Positions 25,050 to 34,359 of a stretch of DNA of 64,000 nt are shown here, piece by piece. The notes under the pieces are model-generated. The model was not told the DNA's origin and did no database searches. It saw only the letters and a list, made by a program, of their open reading frames with translations. A program made the position numbers and the translations under genes. Position 1 is the first letter of the stretch. Each line of letters opens with the position of its first letter. Source of the DNA: Planctomycetota bacterium (GTDB taxonomy: Bacteria; Planctomycetota; UBA8108; UBA1146); assembly GCA_013911165.1 (NCBI GenBank), contig JACETR010000006.1, positions 1-64,000 of the forward strand. Direction: 5' to 3'.

Positions 25050-28001
25050 TCAAGGACAACTTGAGGGCGTCTGACAGTTGGGCAATGCGTCCGTATCGGT
25101 CGGATCAATGCCACACCCTGGATAGGGAGCAGCTGGAGGAGCTTCTCCTCCAAACAGGAACCCCACAATCCCCACAGGGTCGGCAATGTTGACACTGCCA
25201 TTGTCTGCAAAGTCCGCAGCGTCCACACAACCGATGGCAAACCCTTCAAACAGATACTGAAGCACGGTTACGGCATCCGAAACATCGACGCTTCCATCAC
25301 CATTGGCATCTCCACGACGGAAGACTGGCCCCTCGAAACAGACCTTTTGGAAGATCTCGAAATCATCGACTCCCATCTCAACGATGGAACCCGTGTCCGC
25401 GTCGGAAGCGGAAAACCGCAGTTGAACCGTAGAAGTCAACGGAATGAACGATTCGACCCGGAAGGAATGGAAAACCCAACCTCCATTGGTATCGGGGCCA
25501 CTTTGGGGACCGAGAGTTTCCACTTCGACCCAGCTGGTCAGATCATTGGAAATCTCAACTCTCGCACTGTCCGTGTAAGGGGCAGCGCCTGTTCCGTTGG
25601 AGTACCAGCGCCAATAGGAGATTTCCACAGGGTTGACAGCGTTGGCATACTGACTGAGATCAAAAATCGGCGTCTTCAGGGTCGTCACACCCCCGTCGAC
25701 ATCGTTTTCACCCAGTGATCCCCCAAGCGAACCCTGACCGGTCACCCACGCCACTGCACCGCCGGTTCCGTTACCGGATTCGGGTTGGGCTGCCGTTCCA
25801 ATAGGATCCACCCGCACCCAAACCCCCGTTGTCGCAGTATCGGTGGGTTCTCCCACTGTCCAGCCAGTATCGGTTTCCATATCGTCAGAGAAACTCACAG
25901 AGAACTGACTGATCACTTCAAGGCTGAAGGGTGCTGTCGCCCCTGTCTCCGGAAGCAGAAATTCGGTGCCCAGTTGATCGAGGAAGCGGAAGTAGAATTC
26001 CACCGGATCGCCACAGCCCTGTCCCGCAAGTTCTGCGACAAATTCAGTCGAGCCCTGCCAGGAAATGGGAACGGATGAGTATGCCCCAATCCCTTGACGG
26101 TAGAAAAGTTGACCCGAATCAGGGTTCACTGCCGTCGTTCCGGGAAGAGCGGAAATTCGAATCGTTTCCGTAACATTCGGAGTCAGGTTTGCGGGCAATC
26201 CCTCCGGCAAAACCAGGGTCAGCGGAGGTGGAATCGGACAATCGATCGAATGATTGCCAAACACGTTACAAATCAGATCGAAGTTGGGCGTACCGTTGCC
26301 AAGATTTCCGTCGTCGTCATCGAGAACGAGAACCTCGATGGCAGTCTCCGGGTGGGCACTTGAATCTCCCACACCTCCGATAGTAATCAGGGACCAATCA
26401 ACAAATAGTTGCTGAGTGAATTCCAGCCCCTGCTGACTTCCAAGAAGAGTCCCGAATGATTCTCGCAACAGCCAGAAACAGGATCCCAGTATCTGCCCAC
26501 AGGTGTGTACCGAGGTCGTCGGACAGGGGTACTGAATATTGGCAGCGATAGGATCCCGGACCTCTGTGCCCGGACCCAGAAAACCTCTTCCGATGATCGG
26601 GTCATCGAGAATCAGCATACTGACTACGTCAGAGAAGCCTTCGCCAAAGCCACCTTGTGCCAATCCGAGTCGGTTAACGATGAAATGCCCATACTCATGA
26701 GCCACCACACTGGCAAAGCTGGTGTTGACACAACCTCCTCCCTCCTGGAAGAAGTTGATACTTTGCTCACCTGGGCTGAAGAACGCATTGCATGTGTCGG
26801 TCAGATTAACATTCGCTGTCAACGACACATCGATACCGGGATTGCCACTGGTTCGGGAACGAATGAAATCATGCGTCACGTGCGTGTAATGGTATGCGTT
26901 ACACTCTGCGACGGTCAGAGGATCGTAGACAGGGTTCATCACCAAATTGGCTGGACCTGGAGGAGTCACGTTCAGTGCCGCGGAAAGGTTCGCTCCGCTC
27001 ACATTGATGACCGAGCACCATGTCCCAGTCAGATTGGCGAGAACCTGAACTGGATCAACACCGCCATGGGGGATCACAAAGGAACCATCCGTCTGTGAGA
27101 CCGCACTCGCACCGCCACTGATTCCCACATTAAGCCCCTGGAGAGGCGTGGATTGCGGTGGGTTCGAAACCGTATCCGGCTCCAGTCCCGGGGTGATCTG
27201 GGCGGTGACCGTCCCCTCCACATCCGCGTGGAGGATTTGGGTTTTGACTTCAAGAATCAGCCCGGTTTCCGGGTCAACACTGATCGCCCAGTCCTCCGCC
27301 TGCTCCGGTCGAAGACCCGTAGCCACAATTCGGTACACCTTGCGGCCCTCATCTTTTCGGGAAGCGCTCGGTTCGATCAGCAATCGGGGCTCTTGCCACT
27401 TCAACTCCGAAGATCCTGTCCACTGATCCCGGGCCATTCGCAAAGCCTCTTCGGGAGTCAGCAAGACTTCAGCATAACCACTGACGGGCTCCAAAGAGAT
27501 ATGGGCAGCCGCGTACACCAGAGACCTTTCTCCGGTCACAGAATCAGGCCGGGTCAAAAACCGGATAGCAGAATTTTCCACCGGGATTCCATCGATGATC
27601 TGCCTGTAGGCCAAAACGGTCGCGTCACGAGTGGGGAGATCTGAGGCAAAGAGAAATTCCAGATCAGACGGAAACAAACCCAGGGCCGCAGAGTGATCAC
27701 GAAGAAAACGATCGATCAACTCTTCATCGGTAGTGCCCCAGGCAAAGGGAGCACCGAAGAGATAGGTTCGACCCCATTCATCCCTTTCGGCCATGACCTC
27801 GGGGTGCAGCTGGAGGAACCCTCTCAGGGCATTATCCACCTCTTCTGCGTGTGGACGCTGGCTCCAGTCTCCTTCGGCAGGGACCTGACCCTGAAGCGGA
27901 ATCGCCCCACTTACAGTCAGGAAAACTGCGAATAGAAAGCACATCCACAATGTGGATTTCACCATTTGATTGAAATTAAAGGATCCAAGTCGATCCGTCA
28001 T
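25050..28001 (-). CDS. Secreted M36-like metallopeptidase with FTP propeptide and dockerin-like tail
   Basis: Signal peptide (VKSTLWMCFLFAVFLTVSGAIP), then an FTP-type inhibitory propeptide (YRQIIDGIPVENSAIRF) and PepSY-like piece, then the peptidase with zinc motif VVAHEYGHFIVNRLG and the third-ligand segment GFGEGFSDVVSM, as in fungalysins (M36). A GDDDG-type loop (LDDDDGNLGNGTPN) follows. The C-terminal third is a beta-sandwich region (ISYWRWYSNGTG, VDDFEIFQ) and a dockerin-like unit, FRRGDANGDGSVDVSDAV, ending in SSCP. Length is 983 from ATG 28001, favoured because GGGGGG lies upstream; the track start is 28055 and 27965 is another option. It probably works outside the cell. Closely related to the next gene. 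Confidence 0.85.
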   Translation of the reverse strand: MTDRLGSFNFNQMVKSTLWMCFLFAVFLTVSGAIPLQGQVPAEGDWSQRPHAEEVDNALRGFLQLHPEVMAERDEWGRTYLFGAPFAWGTTDEELIDRFLRDHSAALGLFPSDLEFLFASDLPTRDATVLAYRQIIDGIPVENSAIRFLTRPDSVTGERSLVYAAAHISLEPVSGYAEVLLTPEEALRMARDQWTGSSELKWQEPRLLIEPSASRKDEGRKVYRIVATGLRPEQAEDWAISVDPETGLILEVKTQILHADVEGTVTAQITPGLEPDTVSNPPQSTPLQGLNVGISGGASAVSQTDGSFVIPHGGVDPVQVLANLTGTWCSVINVSGANLSAALNVTPPGPANLVMNPVYDPLTVAECNAYHYTHVTHDFIRSRTSGNPGIDVSLTANVNLTDTCNAFFSPGEQSINFFQEGGGCVNTSFASVVAHEYGHFIVNRLGLAQGGFGEGFSDVVSMLILDDPIIGRGFLGPGTEVRDPIAANIQYPCPTTSVHTCGQILGSCFWLLRESFGTLLGSQQGLEFTQQLFVDWSLITIGGVGDSSAHPETAIEVLVLDDDDGNLGNGTPNFDLICNVFGNHSIDCPIPPPLTLVLPEGLPANLTPNVTETIRISALPGTTAVNPDSGQLFYRQGIGAYSSVPISWQGSTEFVAELAGQGCGDPVEFYFRFLDQLGTEFLLPETGATAPFSLEVISQFSVSFSDDMETDTGWTVGEPTDTATTGVWVRVDPIGTAAQPESGNGTGGAVAWVTGQGSLGGSLGENDVDGGVTTLKTPIFDLSQYANAVNPVEISYWRWYSNGTGAAPYTDSARVEISNDLTSWVEVETLGPQSGPDTNGGWVFHSFRVESFIPLTSTVQLRFSASDADTGSIVEMGVDDFEIFQKVCFEGPVFRRGDANGDGSVDVSDAVTVLQYLFEGFAIGCVDAADFADNGSVNIADPVGIVGFLFGGEAPPAAPYPGCGIDPTDTDALPNCQTPSSCP

Positions 28002-28312
28002 ACTGCCATCCCCCCGCCTCGCTGTGTCAGAACAGGTTAAAGTCGCAACCAACACAAAGGTGCACAGGGAGTTAATCTGAAATGAGCCTCAATCACGCGA
28101 ACAGGGTCTGCAAGGATCGATCTTATTGGGCCAGAAGCTCATCAAGTCCGACTGCAGAATCCCGATTCAACGGAAAAAGAAGTCCACTCTTTCGTTGTAA
28201 AATTCATTTCGTGCACCAAATGGCATCATATAGGGGCGGATAGTCCAGTGAAACCAACATCATCTCGAGAGTTGGGAACAGGTCTCCATTTTGGAGCGGG
28301 CACATTCTGCCC
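28002..28312. other. Intergenic region between the two M36-like peptidase genes
   Basis: About 310 bases with no credible gene. The only structure noticed is an imperfect hairpin around 28168-28197 (CAACG ... CGTTG arms with an AAAG/CTTT inner part), which might weakly end transcription of the upstream gene on the minus strand. The 64-codon minus-strand ORF at 28204-28398 overlaps the 3' end of the upstream peptidase gene and has no start signal. The region must hold the promoter for the 25050-28001 gene, but no convincing -35/-10 pair was found. Confidence 0.5.
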
Positions 28313-31183
28313 TCAGGGACAAACAGGGAATAACTGACAATCCAGTGCATCGAAGGTGAGATCTGGACCACAAGGACCACCCACTGGAACCCCTCCACCG
28401 CTGAAGAGTGAAGAGAGCATCAGGATCGCATCCCCGACGTCCACCCTTCCGTTGTCATCTGAATCACATGCGTCCTGGCACAAAAAGTTGCTGGTTGCAC
28501 CGAACAGGACTTCCAACAACTGCACTGCATCACTGAGATCATTTGAACCATCTGCATTACAATCCGAAGGGATGTAATCACTGTTGACCGGAGGAGGCGG
28601 TGGCCCTGTGTTGTCGCACTCCAATACCCGAACCTCAATCAGATCGACCCCCGCTTCGACGATGCTGCCACCACCCAGATCACCGGTGTGGAAACGCAAT
28701 CTTACAGAATCGGTTGAGGAACTCCCGGGCTCCACGGTGAATGAATTTTGGAACCAGCCACCACCCGCCTGTGGGTGCCCTGGGCCAATTTCCTCAATCA
28801 CTTCCCATGTGCTGCCTCCATCGAGGCTTTTTGAAACTGTCAGAAAATCATCCGGAGTACTGGCAGAGGCGTTGTTACAGAACCAGCGCCAATAACTGAT
28901 TTCCTGACGGACCGCTGGGTCCAGTGCAAATGCGTCAGTCGTCAGGGTGGTGTCACCAAAATCGATGTCCTCTGCACCAAGCGATCCTCCAGGCTCTCCC
29001 AGCCCGGTGAAATACCCGGCGGAATCACCATTGGTGGAAGGCACTCCAGAGGCTGGCTGGGCGGCTGTTCCCACCGGTACTCCCCACTCCCAACGTCCAA
29101 CCAATGCAGTATCCGATGGCAGAGAAGTGCTCCAGCCAGGATCGGTCCCCAACGATTCCTCCTGTGCAAGCGCAGTTGAAGTGGCGACCAGAGTGGAGAG
29201 AGGCTGATTCGGTCCCAACGCAGGATATTGGGTAACAAATCCACCCTGATCAGGAACCCTGACGTACCACTCGAGCGAAGTCAGGCAGGTTTGAGGAGGA
29301 ATGACCCCCTCCAAACGTGAGTTGGGAGCAGCCTGAAGTGGACTACTGTTCCAAATCGAGCTTCCTTCCTCACGATATCGAATCTCCGATTCTCCCGCAG
29401 CCGGGGTAGACGAAATTGTCTGCCAGTTAATCACCACTGGATAATCGACTTGAGGTGGCATCAGGTCAGCGGGGCCTTCAACGAGTGTCAGGATCAATGT
29501 GGCCAAATCTGGACAGGCCAATCCACCGGCATCCGCTGCTGCACAGATTTGATTCCAGTGAGGAGATCCATTGTTCAGATCTCCGTCATCGTCATCCGCT
29601 GTCAAGACTTCCAAAATCATCTCATCGCGAATTGGATACCCATTTATTCCACCCATGGTCAGGGCGGACCAATCGACAAAGAGCTGCTCCAGAACCTGTT
29701 GACCCACTGTCGCACCCAAATCGGTTCTCAGATTATTTCCCAAATTAAACCAGAACTTGCCGAGGGCCTGACCACAGAAATGGATACTGGATCCACAGGG
29801 AACGGTCACAGAAGAACCGGAAACATTGCGAACATGATTTCCGGATCCGGCAAAGTCCCTGCCGATGATTCCATCCTGGAGATACACGATTGCCAGAGCA
29901 TCCCCATAACCTTCACCAAATGCACCTTGAGACAAATTCAGAGAGTTAACGACGTGGTGCCCGAACTCGTGCAATACAACACTCGAATAAGCGCTGTCGA
30001 CACAACCTCCACCCGCACGCAGAAAACGCAGAAGTTGTTGGGATGGGTCGTAATATGCATTGCAAGTTCCGGACATCCCCGTCGTCGCATTGACTGGTGA
30101 GGACATTGCGGGGAAGCCACCAGCAGATTCCATAAAGAGTCGATACCCCTGATCGACATAGTGAAAAGCATTCAATTGGGCGATGAGGTTGGGATCTCCG
30201 CCGCCGTCAAAGACCAGATCCAGATTCGGCCCCGAAGCTTGTCCAGAAACCGTCATGACTGAAGCGATCTGACTGCTGACCCCTCCCCATTCCCCATCCA
30301 GCTCCGCCAGTACAGTGAAACTGCTTTGGGAAGAACTCAGGGAGTAATCGCCATTCAGATTCGCATGAGTCGTGGCTCCCCCACCGGTCAGCCGGACTCC
30401 GCTCATCGATTGAATACTGGTACCTGCACTTCCTTGAGGTCCAGTTCCGGAAGTCCGCTCGGCAAAGATCGAACCACTGACGTCCAGTGAGCAAACGATC
30501 TCCTCAACAGCGATTCTTTGCCCACTCAATGCGGAATAGTCGATTCTCAAAGTACTATGGAGACTTTCATCGAGAGAGCTTCCATAAAATACCCATGCCA
30601 GCTCAGCATGCTTACCCTCACCACGGATATACTCCAGTTTGGGCACGCTCCATTTGCGTTCAGGGAAGTCAGCGTCGGGGTCGAGCATATTTGCAGAATA
30701 GAGATCAGATTCCGAATGAGCAGCTTGCCATTCCACTCCGACGAATGCTCTGTACTGACAGAACCAGCGACCGTCTTCTGCCTGGACCATCCACATTCTT
30801 CCAACAGACTCCCGAACCGGCACCCCGCCAAGAGACTGGGACCATGCCAGCACAACACCCCTGCCCGGTACTTCCCGTAGCCATTCCAACTCAAGAGTCG
30901 CTGCCGTCGCCTCCCCCAAATGGAGAGTGGCATCCGCAAGGGCTGCGGAAGAAAGAGAACTCGCAGATGGCCCGCTACCCGATTTTTGAAGAGTCAGTGC
31001 TGAGGCAAACAGCGAGTCAGAACAGGGAGCGAAGACAATTATAGCCATAAGGATCGACAGAACCGGTAAGGATTGGCTCTGAAGAATTCGTGGACTTACT
31101 TCATGCGTTCTCGGAATCAACCGATCCAAGACGCAATCCGTTAAGTACTTTATCCAGAAAGTCAGGTGTTTAAGGTTCCCCAA
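28313..31183 (-). CDS. Second secreted M36-like metallopeptidase with dockerin-like tail
   Basis: Paralogue of the preceding protein over almost its whole length. Zinc motif VVLHEFGHHVVNSLN and third-ligand segment GAFGEGYGDALAIVY are in the same places; the acidic loop is ADDDDGDLNNGSPHW; the beta-sandwich carries GTAAQPASG and ISYWRWFCNN as in the neighbour. The dockerin-like end (CNADGSNDLSDAVQLL, then DSDDNGRVDVGDAILML) closes with PVCP. The FTP propeptide is weaker here. The start is uncertain: the track uses TTG 31183, which has AGGA upstream, but gives a long N-region before the hydrophobic segment LPVLSILMAIIVFAP. Extracellular; substrate unknown. Confidence 0.82.
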   Translation of the reverse strand: MGNLKHLTFWIKYLTDCVLDRLIPRTHEVSPRILQSQSLPVLSILMAIIVFAPCSDSLFASALTLQKSGSGPSASSLSSAALADATLHLGEATAATLELEWLREVPGRGVVLAWSQSLGGVPVRESVGRMWMVQAEDGRWFCQYRAFVGVEWQAAHSESDLYSANMLDPDADFPERKWSVPKLEYIRGEGKHAELAWVFYGSSLDESLHSTLRIDYSALSGQRIAVEEIVCSLDVSGSIFAERTSGTGPQGSAGTSIQSMSGVRLTGGGATTHANLNGDYSLSSSQSSFTVLAELDGEWGGVSSQIASVMTVSGQASGPNLDLVFDGGGDPNLIAQLNAFHYVDQGYRLFMESAGGFPAMSSPVNATTGMSGTCNAYYDPSQQLLRFLRAGGGCVDSAYSSVVLHEFGHHVVNSLNLSQGAFGEGYGDALAIVYLQDGIIGRDFAGSGNHVRNVSGSSVTVPCGSSIHFCGQALGKFWFNLGNNLRTDLGATVGQQVLEQLFVDWSALTMGGINGYPIRDEMILEVLTADDDDGDLNNGSPHWNQICAAADAGGLACPDLATLILTLVEGPADLMPPQVDYPVVINWQTISSTPAAGESEIRYREEGSSIWNSSPLQAAPNSRLEGVIPPQTCLTSLEWYVRVPDQGGFVTQYPALGPNQPLSTLVATSTALAQEESLGTDPGWSTSLPSDTALVGRWEWGVPVGTAAQPASGVPSTNGDSAGYFTGLGEPGGSLGAEDIDFGDTTLTTDAFALDPAVRQEISYWRWFCNNASASTPDDFLTVSKSLDGGSTWEVIEEIGPGHPQAGGGWFQNSFTVEPGSSSTDSVRLRFHTGDLGGGSIVEAGVDLIEVRVLECDNTGPPPPPVNSDYIPSDCNADGSNDLSDAVQLLEVLFGATSNFLCQDACDSDDNGRVDVGDAILMLSSLFSGGGVPVGGPCGPDLTFDALDCQLFPVCP

Positions 31184-31399
31184 CGAGAGTTCCTATAAAA
31201 GTTTGGCACAAAATAATAAGTCCCGGGTTCCTCGCCTTGGCCGCTCGAACCAGAACTTTAAATATGGTATTCCCTGTCACATGTTCCTAATGTATCCGGT
31301 GTTAGACAGCGGTGCGACAGCCTATGCAAAAATCAGATCAGCCCGTCGGGAATTGCTCATACAACTACAAGTTAATGATATGTCATGACTTATGGAAAT

Positions 31400-31768
31400 T
31401 CAGCGGGACTTGAGTCGAAATCTGGATACCGCCATAGTCAACCAACTCACGATCATTCCAAATCCGCCGACGGGAGCCACCGCTCCCCAGAATGACGCCC
31501 CCCCCAGAGCCAGCATGTAGACCGCTCCACAAAAAACCGCAGTAGATACGGCCATCAGAACACCCTGAAAACGCATGACCGGGGTCGCTGAGGAACAAAT
31601 CCAGATCCCGATCGAATGCCAAAACAGAATCCGCGTTGCAGTCGCAAACTGCCTGGGAGCATCTGCATCGTGCCACTGGTCCTTCAACAGGTGTGCGCCC
31701 ATCGCTGCGCAAATCACTGCCAAAGCGGCGTAGAAGAAAGCCACAGATTCCAGAATACGTATATTCAT
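31400..31768 (-). CDS. DUF423 membrane protein
   Basis: A 122-residue protein with about four membrane segments (SVAFFYAALAVICAAMGAH, ILFWHSIGIWIC, MAVSTAVFCGAVYMLAL, APVGGFGMIVSWLTMAV). The GAHLL start, RxxFWHSIG, FCGAVYMLALGG and APVGGFGMIVSW elements are those of DUF423, a widespread family of unknown function. ATG 31768 overlaps the stop of the methyltransferase upstream (ATGA), so it is the last gene of the SRPBCC-MTase-MTase operon. Whether the membrane protein has anything to do with methylation is not known. Confidence 0.85.
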   Translation of the reverse strand: MNIRILESVAFFYAALAVICAAMGAHLLKDQWHDADAPRQFATATRILFWHSIGIWICSSATPVMRFQGVLMAVSTAVFCGAVYMLALGGASFWGAVAPVGGFGMIVSWLTMAVSRFRLKSR

Positions 31769-32973
31769 GATGGATCTACCACGGCAGCCTCACTTCTGGC
31801 TCGTGTAGCAACAAACAGCCATTCATGAACTTCATCGGCGGACCTGCCAGGAGCCGGACGGAAGGTTCTGTTTTGTTCCCCCTGCTCTTGTGGTTTTTGT
31901 GTATCACTCCGAAATCTCCGGTAAGGAATTTCCAGCAGTGTTATCGAGGATGAGGTACCGGTTCCTGACCATTCCTGAAGAATCTGCTCCAACTCGGATC
32001 GATCCAAAATACCTTCTTCGCTATAGGAGAAGACGATAATGTCAGCCTTCGCTTCTTTCAGCAGTTGACGCATTGAACGAAAGCACTCTTCCCCTCTTCG
32101 ACTGCAAAGCGGGGAAGCCTTGTCTTTCCACGGAATCAGTCCCGTTTTTCCATAAATGGAATCTTCGAGACGTTGGTCTGACTCTTCATGGGGCAAAAGA
32201 GAAATGATTTCGGGAAGGTGGTAATTAGCGGGATACTGACGCTGATTATAGGGCGGATCAACGTAGAGTAACTCGCACTCGACTGAAGAGATCCACTCCA
32301 ACGCATCTTCCCGGTGAGCCACTCCAACTGGGCCTGTCACGAGTGCGGGTACACGCAACTCCAGAGAGCGCATGGCACTCCCCTGCATTTTCTTGAGATA
32401 TGCACCGTAGGTTCCTGAGATATTGGCAACCCTGTCCGCAGCATCGATGCAACTTGCAAGGAGGATGCATAACTCGTTTTCAGTCAGGGAAGCGGAAACT
32501 CGCCACGCTCGCAGTTGATTCAATATTCCGTCGAGTCGTGCCGCATTTTCCGGAGAGAGGTAATTCCTTTGCGCTTCTCCCGCACTGGAAAATTGGCGGA
32601 ATAGCAATCCTTCTTCAGCAGGGAGAATCTCCTCCAAATATCGAACCAGCTTCAAGAAGGGAATCCAGGATTCCCCGGTTTCCTCTTCAAGGTTTGCGAG
32701 TCTCGCTTGCGGAGCCGGAGACAGTGACTCCCAATACTGTTTCAACCCCTCAAATCGGGGTGGCACTTCCGATTCAAGATAAGCCTTCTGAAAAACGTGG
32801 GAGCAATTCATCAAATCTGTCGACAACACCTTGCAGCCCTGGGCACGAAAAAACCGTCCTACAGAACCACTTCCCGCAAAGAGATCGCACACTGTCCCAC
32901 CCTTGAATCCTGCTTTCAGGGCCGCAGCGTGAATTTCTGCAAGAAGAGGGCCTTTGTTCCCCAGCCAGCGCAA
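31765..32973 (-). CDS. D12-class DNA adenine N6-methyltransferase (COG3392-like)
   Basis: Transfers a methyl group from S-adenosylmethionine to adenine in DNA. Class-alpha motif order is visible: MRWLGNKGPLLAEI (motif X), CDLFAGSGSVGRFF (SAM-binding motif I, about 29-41), STDL (motif II) and LLYVDPPYNQRQYPANYH (catalytic DPPY at about 239-242). Between I and IV is a large recognition-type insert with ANISGTYGAYLKKMQGSAM, the hallmark of COG3392-type enzymes. Start is TTG 32973, three bases after the other methyltransferase's stop, with GAGGT upstream. 402 residues, complete. No restriction endonuclease gene adjoins it. Confidence 0.88.
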   Translation of the reverse strand: MRWLGNKGPLLAEIHAAALKAGFKGGTVCDLFAGSGSVGRFFRAQGCKVLSTDLMNCSHVFQKAYLESEVPPRFEGLKQYWESLSPAPQARLANLEEETGESWIPFLKLVRYLEEILPAEEGLLFRQFSSAGEAQRNYLSPENAARLDGILNQLRAWRVSASLTENELCILLASCIDAADRVANISGTYGAYLKKMQGSAMRSLELRVPALVTGPVGVAHREDALEWISSVECELLYVDPPYNQRQYPANYHLPEIISLLPHEESDQRLEDSIYGKTGLIPWKDKASPLCSRRGEECFRSMRQLLKEAKADIIVFSYSEEGILDRSELEQILQEWSGTGTSSSITLLEIPYRRFRSDTQKPQEQGEQNRTFRPAPGRSADEVHEWLFVATRARSEAAVVDPS

Positions 32974-32976
32974 AGT

Positions 32977-34359
32977 CTAGACCTCACAAAGCAGGAGAAG
33001 TTCCTGCACTGCTTTGTTGGTATCACCTTGTCCAGAGTGCATTAACTTTTGCTCTCGGACTTCGACAGTATTGAAGTACTCCAGCAGGAGATCGCGCATT
33101 TGGGCAACCGGTTGTGAATGTCCTTCACGAGTCCATTTTTTTGTCAGCAAGCCGGTATCACCTGAATAAGAGATCAACAGGCTTGCTCCTCTGCTGACAC
33201 AACTTTTGGCAACTTTTCGAAATGCTTCTTCGACTTGCGATCCGCTACAAAAATCAGAAGTGAAGCGGGTCTCCCGAATTGGATATCTTCCCTTGGTCAG
33301 TTCATCGCCCCTGCATTGGAGCTCCGGATAATCGTACCGGGCGAGTGTTTCCAGTACATGATAGAAGCGACTGTAGTTGTCTGAGGTATAGGGGGGATCA
33401 AGATAGACGAGATCGACCTTTTCAGAATCCAGAGGACTATCTTCTCCCAACAACTCGAGAACGTCGGAGCAAAAGACCCTGTTACCGGACAACCTTGGTC
33501 GCTCCAGAACTTCACGGCGAATGGCATCCAGTGCCAGTTCAAACTGCTCTTCGATGTCGATTGATCTTCTTTTTACGACAGCCACCAGTTCCTTGTCCTT
33601 CTCTACAGACCGGGGCTGTGCAAAGTGACTGGTTCCCGAGGTACTCACGGAAACGGCATGAAGCAAGGCTGCCAGGTAGATGGACTTTTTCTCCTGAGAG
33701 AACTCCGATTCTGTCGGGATCTCATTAATCGCCTGGCGAATAGAATCGATGGCGATGGCCTGCTTGATTCCAAAATAGACCTGCCCCCAGTATGCGACGC
33801 ACATCATCGCTGGAGTCGACTCTCTTGTTCTCCGTCTCGCACTCAAAATTTCGGGAAGGAGCGGCCGAATCGTTGCGTAAGGATCGTCCTGAAGATCATT
33901 TTGCGGACTTTGGTACGGCACCGGGACGAGAGAGCAGAATCGGCGATATTCTGTCAAAAGCGCACCCTCTATGGGGTCAGTTGTAAGCAGTTGGTCGAGC
34001 AGTTCCGTTTCTCGGGTCAGGGATTCAGCGTAAAGACCTTCAAGGGCATCGGCATTACGACCTCTGGCATCAGCCAAGTCTGATTCCGGCTCAAGTCGGT
34101 CCAGTGCCCTGGCCCAGTCTTCGGAGACCTCCAAATGGGCCCGAGCTATCACCGAGGAAAACTCCTGGGCATCATTGGCCAGAACACGATAGTCCCCTGC
34201 AAACCAGCGCCCCACCGCGCCAGTTCCGGAACATGCATCCAGTATCGTCGCACCCGGAGAGACCAGATCCCTGACAGCACCGTCGATAAATTCTTCACAC
34301 AATCGGGTTTTGGCACCCATATACCAGAGTGTTCTCAGAGGTGTCATTGGGGCACTCAT
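32977..34359 (-). CDS. Second D12-class DNA adenine methyltransferase-like protein
   Basis: A 460-residue relative of the neighbouring enzyme but clearly different in sequence. LRTLWYMGAKTRL (motif X), ILDACSGTGAVGRWF (motif I, about 39-53), LANDAQEFS (motif II) and LVYLDPPYTSDNYSRFYH (DPPY at about 321-324) give the same class-alpha order. The insert between motifs I and IV is longer and includes AYWGQVYFGIKQAIAIDSIR and STSGTSHFAQPR. The start was moved from 34485 to ATG 34359, which overlaps the SRPBCC stop (ATGA) and follows GGAAG. Two dissimilar enzymes in one operon could each methylate one strand of an asymmetric site; this is inference. Confidence 0.85.
   Translation of the reverse strand: MSAPMTPLRTLWYMGAKTRLCEEFIDGAVRDLVSPGATILDACSGTGAVGRWFAGDYRVLANDAQEFSSVIARAHLEVSEDWARALDRLEPESDLADARGRNADALEGLYAESLTRETELLDQLLTTDPIEGALLTEYRRFCSLVPVPYQSPQNDLQDDPYATIRPLLPEILSARRRTRESTPAMMCVAYWGQVYFGIKQAIAIDSIRQAINEIPTESEFSQEKKSIYLAALLHAVSVSTSGTSHFAQPRSVEKDKELVAVVKRRSIDIEEQFELALDAIRREVLERPRLSGNRVFCSDVLELLGEDSPLDSEKVDLVYLDPPYTSDNYSRFYHVLETLARYDYPELQCRGDELTKGRYPIRETRFTSDFCSGSQVEEAFRKVAKSCVSRGASLLISYSGDTGLLTKKWTREGHSQPVAQMRDLLLEYFNTVEVREQKLMHSGQGDTNKAVQELLLLCEV

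Noticed and set aside
28204-28398. 64-residue minus-strand ORF
   Set aside because: Overlaps the 3' end of the second M36-like gene out of frame and has no start signal.
29450-30100. 216-residue plus-strand ORF
   Set aside because: Antisense to the second M36-like peptidase; His/Cys content is only a reflection of that gene.
31203-31388. 61-residue ORF in the gap before the second M36-like gene
   Set aside because: No Shine-Dalgarno, no recognisable composition, and short; the gap probably holds promoter DNA.
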